DNA of 37,541 nt from Prevotella corporis DSM 18810 = JCM 8529 (GTDB lineage: Bacteria > Bacteroidota > Bacteroidia > Bacteroidales > Bacteroidaceae): NCBI RefSeq assembly GCF_000430525.1, contig NZ_AUME01000029.1:1-37541 (forward strand), read 5' to 3'. The notes below the pieces were generated by a model. That model had not been told where the DNA came from and made no database searches. It saw only the letters and a list, made by a program, of their open reading frames with translations. The position numbers and the translations under genes are program-made. Positions 1 to 7,467 of the stretch are shown here, piece after piece (positions within the stretch are counted from its first letter, which is position 1; each line of letters starts with the position of its first letter).

Positions 1-254
1 AAATCCGTCCATCGTCTGCGACGAATTTTCAAGATCACCTTATGGCCTCGAATAGGGAAGTCGGTTATATTAACTGCTTCCATGAACCCCTTGGACTCGA
101 AGGTGGCATTACCTGACAAAGTCTTGTCCATACGTTCGTCAAGACTAATATGAAACTCAGGTCCAACCTCGCAGACAGAAACGATAGTAAAATAATCTAA
201 TATTTGAGAAGGCAAAACAAGAGTTGCCAAGGTGCGTAACATTTTTTCTTCCAT
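1..254 (-). CDS. ISAon1-type transposase N-terminal region protein, partial
   Basis: This is the first 84 codons of a minus-strand gene that runs off the left edge. Translation from the ATG at 252-254 starts MEEKMLRTLATLVLPSQIL, continues through HISLDER and AVNITDFPIRGHKV, and reaches KIRRRRW near the edge. From memory this pattern (an EKM..TLAL.VLP start, an IxLDER block, then V.DFPIRxHKV and RRRRW) is typical of the short protein annotated in Bacteroidota as the ISAon1-family transposase N-terminal region. That protein is usually followed by a separate catalytic transposase ORF, which would lie outside the window. The gene is therefore most likely part of an insertion sequence. I could not locate the terminal inverted repeat between here and the next gene. 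The family assignment rests on recall of the sequence pattern and not on a search. Confidence 0.65.
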   Translation of the reverse strand, partial: MEEKMLRTLATLVLPSQILDYFTIVSVCEVGPEFHISLDERMDKTLSGNATFESKGFMEAVNITDFPIRGHKVILKIRRRRWTD

Positions 255-442
255 AATGCGAAGGTCGGAATTATTAAGATAAATAACAAATTATTCCCCC
301 ATTGATTTTCTACTGAGCCCCAAAGTGTCGAAACCCAGTTGAGAATTGCGATGGAACCAAAGTTTCAGACATCAGCCAATTAGTCTCCAACCCACCAGTC
401 TGTCCATGATTTTCGCCACGGACAATTAGTCCAAATATCAAC

Positions 443-477
443 ATTATTGGCAAATTATTTTTTCTTTTGCCAATAAT
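443..477. repeat. 12-bp perfect inverted repeat before the acyl-CoA synthetase gene
   Basis: The arms ATTATTGGCAAA (443-454) and TTTGCCAATAAT (466-477) are perfect inverted repeats separated by 11 nt of T-rich sequence. The element ends 5 nt before a TAnnTTTG promoter box and 34 nt before the start codon, so it would overlap the -33 region. This position suggests an operator for a dimeric repressor. A terminator for transcription entering from the left is less likely because no U-run follows the second arm. The regulator is unknown. Confidence 0.55.
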
Positions 478-481
478 TGCT

Positions 482-489
482 TATTTTTG
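482..489 (+). promoter_or_regulatory. Predicted -7 promoter box for the acyl-CoA synthetase gene
   Basis: TATTTTTG matches the Bacteroidota -7 consensus TAnnTTTG, 22 nt before the ATG at 512. The -33 region is T-rich and falls within the neighbouring inverted repeat. No consensus TTTG sits at the ideal distance. The rest of 255-481 holds no gene that I can see and is probably IS flank. Confidence 0.5.
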
Positions 490-511
490 CATTAAATAAA
501 ACAAAAAAAAC

Positions 512-2320
512 ATGCAGGAAACGTGTCATTATTCAGTCCTAATTCATGAACAGGCAAGAAAGTATGGAGCCAAGCCAGTATTGACTTTCCGTAACTTTGG
601 CAGCCTGAAATGGAAGACAGTGTCCTGGAATCAGTTCTCATTGCGGGTGAAACAAGTGTCGAACGCACTGTTGAACCTTGGCCTGAAGCCACAAGAGAAG
701 ATTGCCGTGTTCGCACAGAACAGCATTCAATATCTATACACAGACTTTGGAGCTTATGGTGTGAGGGTTATTACCATTCCTTTCTATGCCACCAGCTCGG
801 AACAGCAAATACAATACATGATTCAAGATGCCGGAGTTCGCTACCTGTTTGTAGGCGAACAAGAGCAGTACGACAAGACTCACCGCATCTTTGCGCTCTG
901 TCCGACATTGGAGCGCATCATTATCTTTGACCCAAGCGTGCGTATCAGCACACACGACCCACACGCACTGTTCTTCGAAGACTTCCTGAAGCTGGGCGAG
1001 GGCTTCCCCCGACAGTCTGAAGTGGAGAAGATAAGTGCGGAAGCCACAGAAGAGGACATCTGCAACATTCTCTACACCAGTGGCACAACGGGCGAGAGCA
1101 AGGGTGTTATTCTCACCCACGGCATGTACAAAGCAGCAATGGAGGCCAACGGTTTGTGCGTCCCCGTGACGGATAAAGACCGCGTAATCAACTTCCTACC
1201 TTTCGCACACATATTCGAAAAAGCATGGGCCTACCTGATTTTGACATTCGGCGGAGAGCTGATTATCAACACCTATCCGAAGGAAATTCAGGATAGTATG
1301 CGTGAGACGCATCCCACTTGCATGGCTTCTGTACCCCGCTTCTGGGAGAAAGTTTACATTGCCGTCAAGGAAAAAATAGAGAAATCGAGCGTTATCCAAC
1401 GAAAGGTTTTCGAACATGCTCTGTCCGTGGGGCGAAAGCGGAACATCACTTACCTGAGCCGAGGCAAACGTGTTCCCATTCATTTGGAAATGGAATACCA
1501 ACTGGTGAACAAGACCATTCTAAGCCTTGTCAGGAAACAGCTGGGGCTCGAGAATGCCAATCTGTTCCCAACGGCAGGAGCATTTGTGCCGCCAGAGGTC
1601 GAAGAGTTTGTTCACAGCATAGGGTTGAACATGCTTGTGGGGTACGGTCTTACTGAAAGCCTTGCCACAGTGAGTTGCGACCACAAGGACAAGCCCTACA
1701 CAGTGGGCTCGGTAGGGCGACCGATTCACAACATAGAGATAAAGATAGGCGAAGATGACGAGATACTGCTGAAAGGCCCAACAATCACACCGGGTTACTT
1801 CCAACGCGAGCACATCAACAACACAGCTTTCGATAAAGACGGATTCTTCCACACTGGAGATGCTGGCTATCTGAAAGACGGAGAGCTATTCCTAAAGGAA
1901 AGAATCAAAGACCTATTCAAGACGTCAAACGGTAAATACATTGCGCCTCAGATGGTCGAAGGCATGCTACTGGTCGATAAGTTCATTGACCAAGCTGTCG
2001 TGATTGCCGATCAGCGAAAATATGTATCAGCATTGCTCGTTCCTGAATTTAGAGTTCTGGAAGAATGGGCCAAAGACAACGGCATCGCATTTGAAAACCG
2101 CGAAGACCTTTGCGACAACATCTGCGTTCAAAAGATGTACAAGGAGCGCATCGACACGCTTCAACAACGATTGGCGTCTTACGAACAGATTAAGACGTTC
2201 ACCTTGCTGGCTCATCATTTCTCAATGGAGTCAGGAGAACTTACCAACACACTGAAGCTGAAACGCTCTGTCATCAACAAGAATTTCAAAGACATCATCG
2301 ACAAGATGTACGAGGATTAA
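512..2320 (+). CDS. fadD: Long-chain fatty acid--CoA ligase (AMP-forming)
   Basis: This 602-residue enzyme activates long-chain fatty acids with ATP and CoA through an acyl-adenylate. It belongs to the ANL superfamily. The AMP/phosphate-binding loop YTSGTTGESKG is at residues 188-198. The adenine-binding motif GYGLTES is at about 377-383, the TGD motif that contacts the ribose is at 448-450, and the hinge region LKERIKDLF follows. The catalytic lysine of the C-terminal lid is K475 in NGKYIAP. The length fits the bacterial and plant-type FadD15/LACS group that is common in Bacteroidota. There is no signal peptide, so the enzyme is cytoplasmic or peripheral on the inner membrane. The start ATG sits just downstream of a good promoter box. 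prfB follows after 33 nt, so the two are probably cotranscribed. Chain-length specificity cannot be read from the sequence. Confidence 0.92.
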   Translation: MQETCHYSVLIHEQARKYGAKPVLTFRNFGSLKWKTVSWNQFSLRVKQVSNALLNLGLKPQEKIAVFAQNSIQYLYTDFGAYGVRVITIPFYATSSEQQIQYMIQDAGVRYLFVGEQEQYDKTHRIFALCPTLERIIIFDPSVRISTHDPHALFFEDFLKLGEGFPRQSEVEKISAEATEEDICNILYTSGTTGESKGVILTHGMYKAAMEANGLCVPVTDKDRVINFLPFAHIFEKAWAYLILTFGGELIINTYPKEIQDSMRETHPTCMASVPRFWEKVYIAVKEKIEKSSVIQRKVFEHALSVGRKRNITYLSRGKRVPIHLEMEYQLVNKTILSLVRKQLGLENANLFPTAGAFVPPEVEEFVHSIGLNMLVGYGLTESLATVSCDHKDKPYTVGSVGRPIHNIEIKIGEDDEILLKGPTITPGYFQREHINNTAFDKDGFFHTGDAGYLKDGELFLKERIKDLFKTSNGKYIAPQMVEGMLLVDKFIDQAVVIADQRKYVSALLVPEFRVLEEWAKDNGIAFENREDLCDNICVQKMYKERIDTLQQRLASYEQIKTFTLLAHHFSMESGELTNTLKLKRSVINKNFKDIIDKMYED

Positions 2321-2353
2321 AGGGCTATTGACCAAGAATTAAAAACAAAAGAA

Positions 2354-3469
2354 GTGATTACAGCCGACCAACTGAAAGACGTGACAGAGCGAGTTGAAGC
2401 TCTGCATCGCTATCTGAACATAGATAAAAGAAAGATTGAGTTCGAAGAGGAACAGCTCCGCACACAGGCGCCCGACTTTTGGGAGGATGCCGAACGTGCG
2501 CAGGAGCAGATGAAAAAGGTGAAAGGCATAGAGAAATGGCTGAAAGGCTATGAGAATGTGCGCACGCAGAGCGACGAGCTGCAACTGGCTTTCGACTTCT
2601 ACAAGGACGAGCTGGTCACCGAAGAGGAAGTGGATGCTGCCTATACGAAGGTGGTGGCAGCCATTGAGGACCTTGAACTCATGAATATGCTCCGCCAGGA
2701 GGAAGACCCGATGGAGTGTGTGATGAAAATCAATTCAGGCGCTGGTGGCACTGAGAGTCAGGATTGGGCATCGATGCTCATGCGTATGTATATGCGTTAT
2801 GGAGAGGCGCACGGCTACCGTGTTACCATCTCCGATATTCAGGACGGCGATGAAGCCGGCATCAAGAGCGTGACGATGAAATTCGAGGGCGGCGAATATG
2901 CCTACGGGTTCCTCAAAAGCGAGAACGGCGTCCACCGATTAGTGCGTGTCAGCCCATTCAACGCACAGGGCAAGCGCATGACGAGCTTTGCCAGCGTGTT
3001 CGTTTCTCCACTCATCGACGACTCAATAGAGGTATATGTCGATCCGGCACGCGTTAGCTGGGACACCTTCCGCTCAGGAGGCGCCGGCGGACAGAACGTG
3101 AACAAGGTGGAGTCGGGTGTGCGTCTGCGCTATCAATACGAAGACCCCGACACTGGAGAGCATGAAGAAATACTCATCGAGAATACCGAAACACGCGACC
3201 AACCCAAGAACCGCGCCAAGGCTATGCAGCTTTTGAAATCGCAACTCTACGACCGTGCCATGAAAAAGAAGATGGAAGCACAGGCGAAAGTTGAGGCCTC
3301 GAAGAAGAAAATTGAATGGGGAAGCCAGATTCGCAGCTATGTGTTTGACGACCGCCGCGTGAAAGACCACAGAACCAATTATCAGACATCTGATGTCGAT
3401 GGAGTGATGGACGGAAAAATCGACGGTTTCATCAAAGCCTACCTGATGGAATTCCCTGTAGAGGAATAA
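2354..3469 (+). CDS. prfB: Peptide chain release factor 2, without programmed frameshift
   Basis: RF2 recognises UGA and UAA stop codons and triggers hydrolysis of peptidyl-tRNA. The 371-residue product carries the UGA-discriminating tripeptide SPF at 200-202 and the catalytic GGQ at 245-247 inside GGAGGQNVNK. The N-terminal helical domain (about 1-110) aligns with E. coli RF2. In E. coli the reading frame shifts +1 at YL-UGA-D after codon 25. Here the equivalent position reads YLNID (residues 20-24) in one uninterrupted frame, with no CUU-UGA site. The start is a GTG at 2354, chosen because homology (a conserved LxDVTERVEALxxYL block) begins a few residues later and no ATG is available. The gene lies 33 nt after fadD, with probable cotranscription. 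Confidence 0.97.
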   Translation: MITADQLKDVTERVEALHRYLNIDKRKIEFEEEQLRTQAPDFWEDAERAQEQMKKVKGIEKWLKGYENVRTQSDELQLAFDFYKDELVTEEEVDAAYTKVVAAIEDLELMNMLRQEEDPMECVMKINSGAGGTESQDWASMLMRMYMRYGEAHGYRVTISDIQDGDEAGIKSVTMKFEGGEYAYGFLKSENGVHRLVRVSPFNAQGKRMTSFASVFVSPLIDDSIEVYVDPARVSWDTFRSGGAGGQNVNKVESGVRLRYQYEDPDTGEHEEILIENTETRDQPKNRAKAMQLLKSQLYDRAMKKKMEAQAKVEASKKKIEWGSQIRSYVFDDRRVKDHRTNYQTSDVDGVMDGKIDGFIKAYLMEFPVEE

Positions 3470-3544
3470 CAATCGTCTCATCTTATCACAGAAAAGACAA
3501 AAGCATTTTTAAGCTGAATAAATACATATATAATCAATTCAACT

Positions 3545-3688
3545 ATGAGCGATAAAAGAAAATTGTATCAGAAGCAACGCGAAGCACGACAGGAAAAGCA
3601 GGCAAAGAACGTTATCAAGTGGATTATCATCACGCTGTTAATACTCGGATTGGCGTATGCTGCCTACTCTATCTACCTTTATAGCTAA
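3545..3688 (+). CDS. Small basic single-span membrane protein (47 aa), unknown function
   Basis: This short gene starts at ATG 3545 and ends in TAA at 3686-3688. The first 22 residues are highly charged (MSDKRKLYQKQREARQEK and on). They are followed by one hydrophobic helix of about 20 residues (WIIITLLILGLAYAAYSIYL, residues 26-45), which predicts a cytoplasmic N-terminus by the positive-inside rule. The last A of the stop codon is the first base of the ATG of the next gene (TAATG), which strongly suggests translational coupling with the CYTH-domain phosphatase. I do not recognise the family. The clean N-basic/TM layout and the coupled downstream start argue that it is real. Confidence 0.7.
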   Translation: MSDKRKLYQKQREARQEKQAKNVIKWIIITLLILGLAYAAYSIYLYS

Positions 3689-4185
3689 TGAGCGGAGTCG
3701 AGATTGAAAGGAAATTTTTAGTCCACAAGTCAGCAGATTGGAAAAAATCTGCACACACCTCGCACCATATTCAGCAGGGATATTTCGCTGCCGTCAATAC
3801 GGTGCGCATCCGTATTCAGGACGACAAAGCCTTCCTGACCATCAAAGGGCCGTCGCGAAACGGCGGACTGTCGCGCTACGAGTTTGAAAAAGAAATCACA
3901 CAAGAAGAGGCCAAGCATCTTTTACGGCTTTGCGAGCCAGGCATCATCGACAAACGACGCTACCTTATCGAACATGAAGGACACACTTTTGAGGTCGATG
4001 AGTTCTATGGCGACAACGATGGGCTGGTGATGGCCGAAGTAGAATTGAACAGCGAGGAAGAAGCCTTCGAAAAACCAGACTTCATCGGCATGGAGGTCAC
4101 GGGTGACCGCAGATTCTACAACTCGCAGATGCGGCGCAATCCATTCAAGATCTGGCGCGATACTTTGCCACAAGAATACCGATAA
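3688..4185 (+). CDS. CYTH domain (triphosphate tunnel metalloenzyme) protein
   Basis: This 165-residue protein has the hallmark ExExK motif at its N-terminus (E5-I-E7-R-K9, followed by FLV). Further tunnel residues are in RIRIQDDKAFLTIKG, YEFEKEI, KRRY, EVDEF and MAEVEL, alternating charged strands that form the eight-stranded tunnel. It matches the short bacterial TTM type, such as the tripolyphosphatase group, and not class IV adenylyl cyclases or thiamine triphosphatases with extra domains. The likely activity is metal-dependent hydrolysis of an inorganic or organic triphosphate. The true substrate is unknown. The start codon overlaps the stop of the upstream small membrane-protein gene. 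Its last 41 nt overlap the 3' end of the convergent VanZ-like gene, so both mRNAs are antisense there. Confidence 0.88.
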   Translation: MSGVEIERKFLVHKSADWKKSAHTSHHIQQGYFAAVNTVRIRIQDDKAFLTIKGPSRNGGLSRYEFEKEITQEEAKHLLRLCEPGIIDKRRYLIEHEGHTFEVDEFYGDNDGLVMAEVELNSEEEAFEKPDFIGMEVTGDRRFYNSQMRRNPFKIWRDTLPQEYR

Positions 4186-4525
4186 CAAAGGCTATTGCTG
4201 CTCCGATGGTATCGGCAAGAAAATCCAACCACTCACCACTGCGATTTCCTCCAGTACAATAGGCTTGCAGAATTTCGATGAGTCCACCCATCAACGAAGG
4301 CATGAGAAACACCCATAATGCAAGTTTCTTTGCACCCGAATAGCCGTAAGCGTTAAAATATTCCAACGCTATGCAGACACCCAGGCACAGATAAAGAATG
4401 ATATGCGTCCATTTATCAATGAGACTGATATTCTGAAGAGGAGTGTCGGGAACATTGATGAAGCAGAGAACAAATATCGCAATGATGATGTTGGTGGTGA
4501 AAGGAAATTTACGAAGTACTCTCAT
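4145..4525 (-). CDS. VanZ-like family membrane protein
   Basis: This 126-residue product begins MRVLRKFPFTTNIIIAIFVL. It shows about four hydrophobic segments and the VanZ-family signature: DKWTHIILYLCLG after the first helix, an E in the third helix (GGLIEILQ), and a conserved GEWLDFLADTIGAA block. The in-frame ATG at 4615 was rejected. A TAnnTTTG promoter box on this strand at 4555-4562 would place transcription start near 4548, downstream of the longer starts. Bacteroidota homologues also begin close to this Met. VanZ is named for teicoplanin resistance, but most homologues of this size are uncharacterised and resistance should not be assumed. The gene converges on the CYTH gene with a 41-nt overlap. 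Confidence 0.83.
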   Translation of the reverse strand: MRVLRKFPFTTNIIIAIFVLCFINVPDTPLQNISLIDKWTHIILYLCLGVCIALEYFNAYGYSGAKKLALWVFLMPSLMGGLIEILQAYCTGGNRSGEWLDFLADTIGAAIAFVIGILVAKYRARS

Positions 4526-4554
4526 CGGACTGAATTTATTTTGTAAGTACATTG

Positions 4555-4562
4555 CAAAGATA
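4555..4562 (-). promoter_or_regulatory. Predicted -7 promoter box for the VanZ-like gene
   Basis: On the minus strand this reads TATCTTTG (TAnnTTTG). It lies 29 nt upstream of the chosen ATG at 4525 and downstream of the longer candidate start at 4615, so it decides the start. Confidence 0.5.
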
Positions 4563-4624
4563 AGAAACATTTTGCAATTCCCGAACCTAAGATTTGATAA
4601 TCTGACCCCGAACACTAAAATACC

Positions 4625-5611
4625 ATGAATTTAAGAGAGTTTTTCTATTTACAAAAGTCAGACAGAAAAGTAGTAATCTTTCTCCTGACACTGGCTGCTG
4701 CTGCCATCTCTATCGTCTATCTCTTGGGAGATAAAAACACACGGACCATTGGAGATTCTGAAAACGAGACTTCAATCCTTGGCCTTGACAACACGACGAA
4801 ATACGGAAAACCGAAAGAAAACGGTTATTACGAATTGAGGGACGGAAGAAGAGTGGAGCTCTTCCCTTTTGATCCGAACACCGCCGACAGCACACAATTG
4901 AGCCGACTGGGACTTGCCCCCTACCAAATTCGCAACATCTACAAATACAGGGCAAAAGGAGGTGTTTACCGATCGCCACAAGATTTCGCCCGCCTCTATG
5001 GACTCACACGCAAACAATACCGAGCCTTGGAGCCATATATTATGATAGGCGATGACTATCAGCCCGCCTTCACAATGGAATCAGTGAGAGCCTACCACGA
5101 GAACAAGACTGCCGAAAGGCAGCGGGTACACGACGCCTACGAGGCTTATAAGGCACAAGATGCCTACAAGCCCTATAAGGAGTACGATCGCGACACCATT
5201 CGCTATCCGCTGAAAATCAAAGTCGGCGAATACATTAATCTTGCCACTGCCGACACCACGATGCTGAAAAAGATACCGGGTATAGGGTCAGGATGGGCAC
5301 GGGCCATCGTAAGCTACGGACAGCGCCTTGGCGGTTACGTATCTGTGGGACAGTTGAAAGAGATTGAGGGCTTTCCTAAGGAATCGCTCCCATTCTTCAA
5401 GGTGGTTCATCCACAAACGCAAAAGATGAATCTGAACAAGCTTTCGGTTGCACAGATGCGCCGTCACCCTTATATCAACTTTTATCAGGCAAGGGCAATC
5501 TATGACTACCGTAGGCTGAAAGGTAAGATTACCAGTCTCACCCAACTGCGACTCCACAAAGACTTTCCACCAGAAGCCATCGAACGACTGGGTCCTTACG
5601 TTACATTCTAA
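4625..5611 (+). CDS. Membrane-anchored helix-hairpin-helix (ComEA-like) protein
   Basis: This 328-residue protein has one N-terminal transmembrane helix (about 15-34, VVIFLLTLAAAAISIVYLL) and a predicted periplasmic remainder. It contains three helix-hairpin-helix units. The first starts FDPNTADSTQLSRLGL (82-97). The second starts INLATADTTMLKKIPGIGSGWARAI (204-228). A weaker third starts MNLNKLSVAQMRRHPYI (268-284). Between the first two is a Y/K/A-rich stretch (170-187: AYEAYKAQDAYKPYKEY). The NxAdxxxLxxxpgig pattern with GIG is the DNA-binding hairpin of ComEA. In Bacteroidota such multi-HhH proteins are widespread. A role in DNA uptake or surface DNA binding is plausible but unproven. No other competence genes are nearby. 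Confidence 0.82.
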   Translation: MNLREFFYLQKSDRKVVIFLLTLAAAAISIVYLLGDKNTRTIGDSENETSILGLDNTTKYGKPKENGYYELRDGRRVELFPFDPNTADSTQLSRLGLAPYQIRNIYKYRAKGGVYRSPQDFARLYGLTRKQYRALEPYIMIGDDYQPAFTMESVRAYHENKTAERQRVHDAYEAYKAQDAYKPYKEYDRDTIRYPLKIKVGEYINLATADTTMLKKIPGIGSGWARAIVSYGQRLGGYVSVGQLKEIEGFPKESLPFFKVVHPQTQKMNLNKLSVAQMRRHPYINFYQARAIYDYRRLKGKITSLTQLRLHKDFPPEAIERLGPYVTF

Positions 5612-5822
5612 CGATGGCGATGTTTATCTCTAAGTAAGCCATCATATAATTCTAATCCTCCGAAACATTCCATCTCACTTAAACCCAACCCTGTCATTAG
5701 AAAACTCCGCTTTCTTTTTGTAATTAGATAGAAAGAAAGCCACATGTTACGAGGAAAGCTTTAAAAACCAATTTGGGAAAATATTCACAAAATTTCTAAG
5801 GGCTTATGTACAAAGAACAAAA

Positions 5823-5849
5823 GGCTGCATCCATTTAAAGGATGCAGCC
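5823..5849 (-). terminator. Rho-independent terminator of the susC-susD operon
   Basis: A perfect 10-bp stem GGCTGCATCC / GGATGCAGCC closes a 7-nt loop. On the minus strand it is followed by TTTTGTTC, a short U-rich tail, 58 nt after the susD stop. The plus-strand side is also T-containing, so it may partly stop read-through from the helix-hairpin-helix gene. A weaker hairpin with GCTTTCTTT arms (5709-5740) sits closer to that gene. Confidence 0.85.
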
Positions 5850-5906
5850 CATTTTCTATATGCTAAGAAATGCTTAGCGCATGATAATTAAAAACAACTC
5901 AGAGAT

Positions 5907-7430
5907 TTATGGATTCTGTACCAAGTTCTTGTTGGCATTAATTTCCTTAATCGGAAGTTTATGCAAGAAGTTCTTATCATCTGTGCGCATTACCTTTCTT
6001 GCAGATTCCTTGTGGTTGGAAACAACCTGAATGTCCTTACCATTCTTATCCTTAATCGTGTAACCCTTGGTACGGTCGATAGTTTCCTTCCAGCGTTTCA
6101 TGTCGAACCAGTTTGTACCCTCACCCCAAAGCTCTATGCGGCGTTGGAAACGAACCTCCTTGCGGAGTTCATCCTGTGTTGTAGGAGCTTTAAACTTAGG
6201 ATCGCGCTTGCTGGCAAAAGCAGTGAGCTTGGTTTGTGCATCACCTAACTCTCCTAATTCTACCAATGCTTCGATTTCAAGCAAAATAGGATCCTGAACG
6301 CGGATGAAGCAATAATCTTGTTCCATTCCTGCCTCACCTGCAATAAACTTCACTTGCTCAAAGTTATCAAGATCATCTAATTTTTTCATACCAGAGTTGT
6401 GAGTCTGTGCGAGCATCTGCATCGCTACTTCAGGCAGTGAATCCTTATCAATCCAGAGCTTTCTGCGAGAGTCGCTCTTAGGAATCTGATTGTACAGGTA
6501 GTTGTAGATAAGCTTGGTCTTACCACCGGCAGCATAACCTCTGGAGAGGAAATGATCCATGTGGCTCCAATATGAAGCCCACAACGTAGAGTTCTGAGAG
6601 TTGATGTCATAGCCCCACAAGATGTCAGGCTGACCAATGTCCCAACCGCGAGCTGGCTCTGAAACCTTATCGGTACCACCTTCTTGTGCGATCACAGCAT
6701 AGGTTTTAACATTTGCCCAATCTTCCATCTGAGCATAAGCCTTTGCCAAATAAGCAGCAGCGACAGCTCGATCTACATCTGTGCGAACACCAGTGTTATG
6801 GCAGTGATCAACAGCGTATTTCAGATCCTCGATGATTTGTGCATAAACTTCTTTCACGGTAGCGCGAGGAAGGTTCTCATCGGTTGACTTCAATGCGAGA
6901 GGAACACCAAGTGCATCCTCATGACCTTTATAGGTATGCTGATAGAAGTTTACCAAATGGAAGTAAGAGATACCACGCAGAGCAAGTGCCTCACCCTTAG
7001 ATGCCATCACTTCGGGATCGTCGGATTCCTGAGCAAAGTAAGTTTCCAAGTGGAGATTCACTTTCGCAATAACGTCATAGAACTGCCCCCATGTAGATCT
7101 GGTACGGCGATAATTCTCCATGCGGTTATCAATCTGATAGTCGAATTGGAACCAGTTCCAATTCTGATATGCAACGTCTTCGCACATCAAATCGGTAGCG
7201 ATATGGAAAGCCTTCAAACCGAAATCATCATGGCTGTCATAAAAATCCTGGAAAATGGAATATACCTTTGCCAAAGCAGCTTTTGCTACCTTTGGCTGTG
7301 TTTCTGGGTTGCCAATCAACTCGTCGTGACGTTCCTGAGTTACGTTATCCGTTACTACAGGATCGAGGTCGCACCCTGTTAAACCAAACGTGAATGCGAG
7401 TGCAGCTGCAACTTTTATATAATTCTTCAT
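5907..7430 (-). CDS. susD-like: SusD/RagB-family nutrient-binding outer membrane lipoprotein
   Basis: This 507-residue surface lipoprotein acts as the lid of a SusC transporter and binds the incoming glycan or peptide. The N-terminus is a lipoprotein signal: a basic MKNYIK, a hydrophobic stretch, and a lipobox FGLTGC with C20 as the lipidated residue. The following segment has the usual NVTQERHDEL-type region. TPR-like helical repeats occupy the middle (KGEALALRGISYFHLVNFY, AVAAAYLAKAYAQM). The C-terminal SusD_RagB signature is present (RFQRRIELWGEGTNWFDMKRW). It lies 37 nt downstream of susC and ends before a strong terminator. No glycoside hydrolase, peptidase or sigma/anti-sigma gene adjoins the pair, so the substrate cannot be guessed from context. 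Confidence 0.95.
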   Translation of the reverse strand: MKNYIKVAAALAFTFGLTGCDLDPVVTDNVTQERHDELIGNPETQPKVAKAALAKVYSIFQDFYDSHDDFGLKAFHIATDLMCEDVAYQNWNWFQFDYQIDNRMENYRRTRSTWGQFYDVIAKVNLHLETYFAQESDDPEVMASKGEALALRGISYFHLVNFYQHTYKGHEDALGVPLALKSTDENLPRATVKEVYAQIIEDLKYAVDHCHNTGVRTDVDRAVAAAYLAKAYAQMEDWANVKTYAVIAQEGGTDKVSEPARGWDIGQPDILWGYDINSQNSTLWASYWSHMDHFLSRGYAAGGKTKLIYNYLYNQIPKSDSRRKLWIDKDSLPEVAMQMLAQTHNSGMKKLDDLDNFEQVKFIAGEAGMEQDYCFIRVQDPILLEIEALVELGELGDAQTKLTAFASKRDPKFKAPTTQDELRKEVRFQRRIELWGEGTNWFDMKRWKETIDRTKGYTIKDKNGKDIQVVSNHKESARKVMRTDDKNFLHKLPIKEINANKNLVQNP

Positions 7431-7467
7431 ATTTCTTATATTTTATAATCGTTTATTAAACTGATTT

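Noticed and set aside
4145..4525. Glycopeptide resistance from the VanZ-like gene
   Set aside because: No other van genes are present, and VanZ-like proteins are common in susceptible bacteria.
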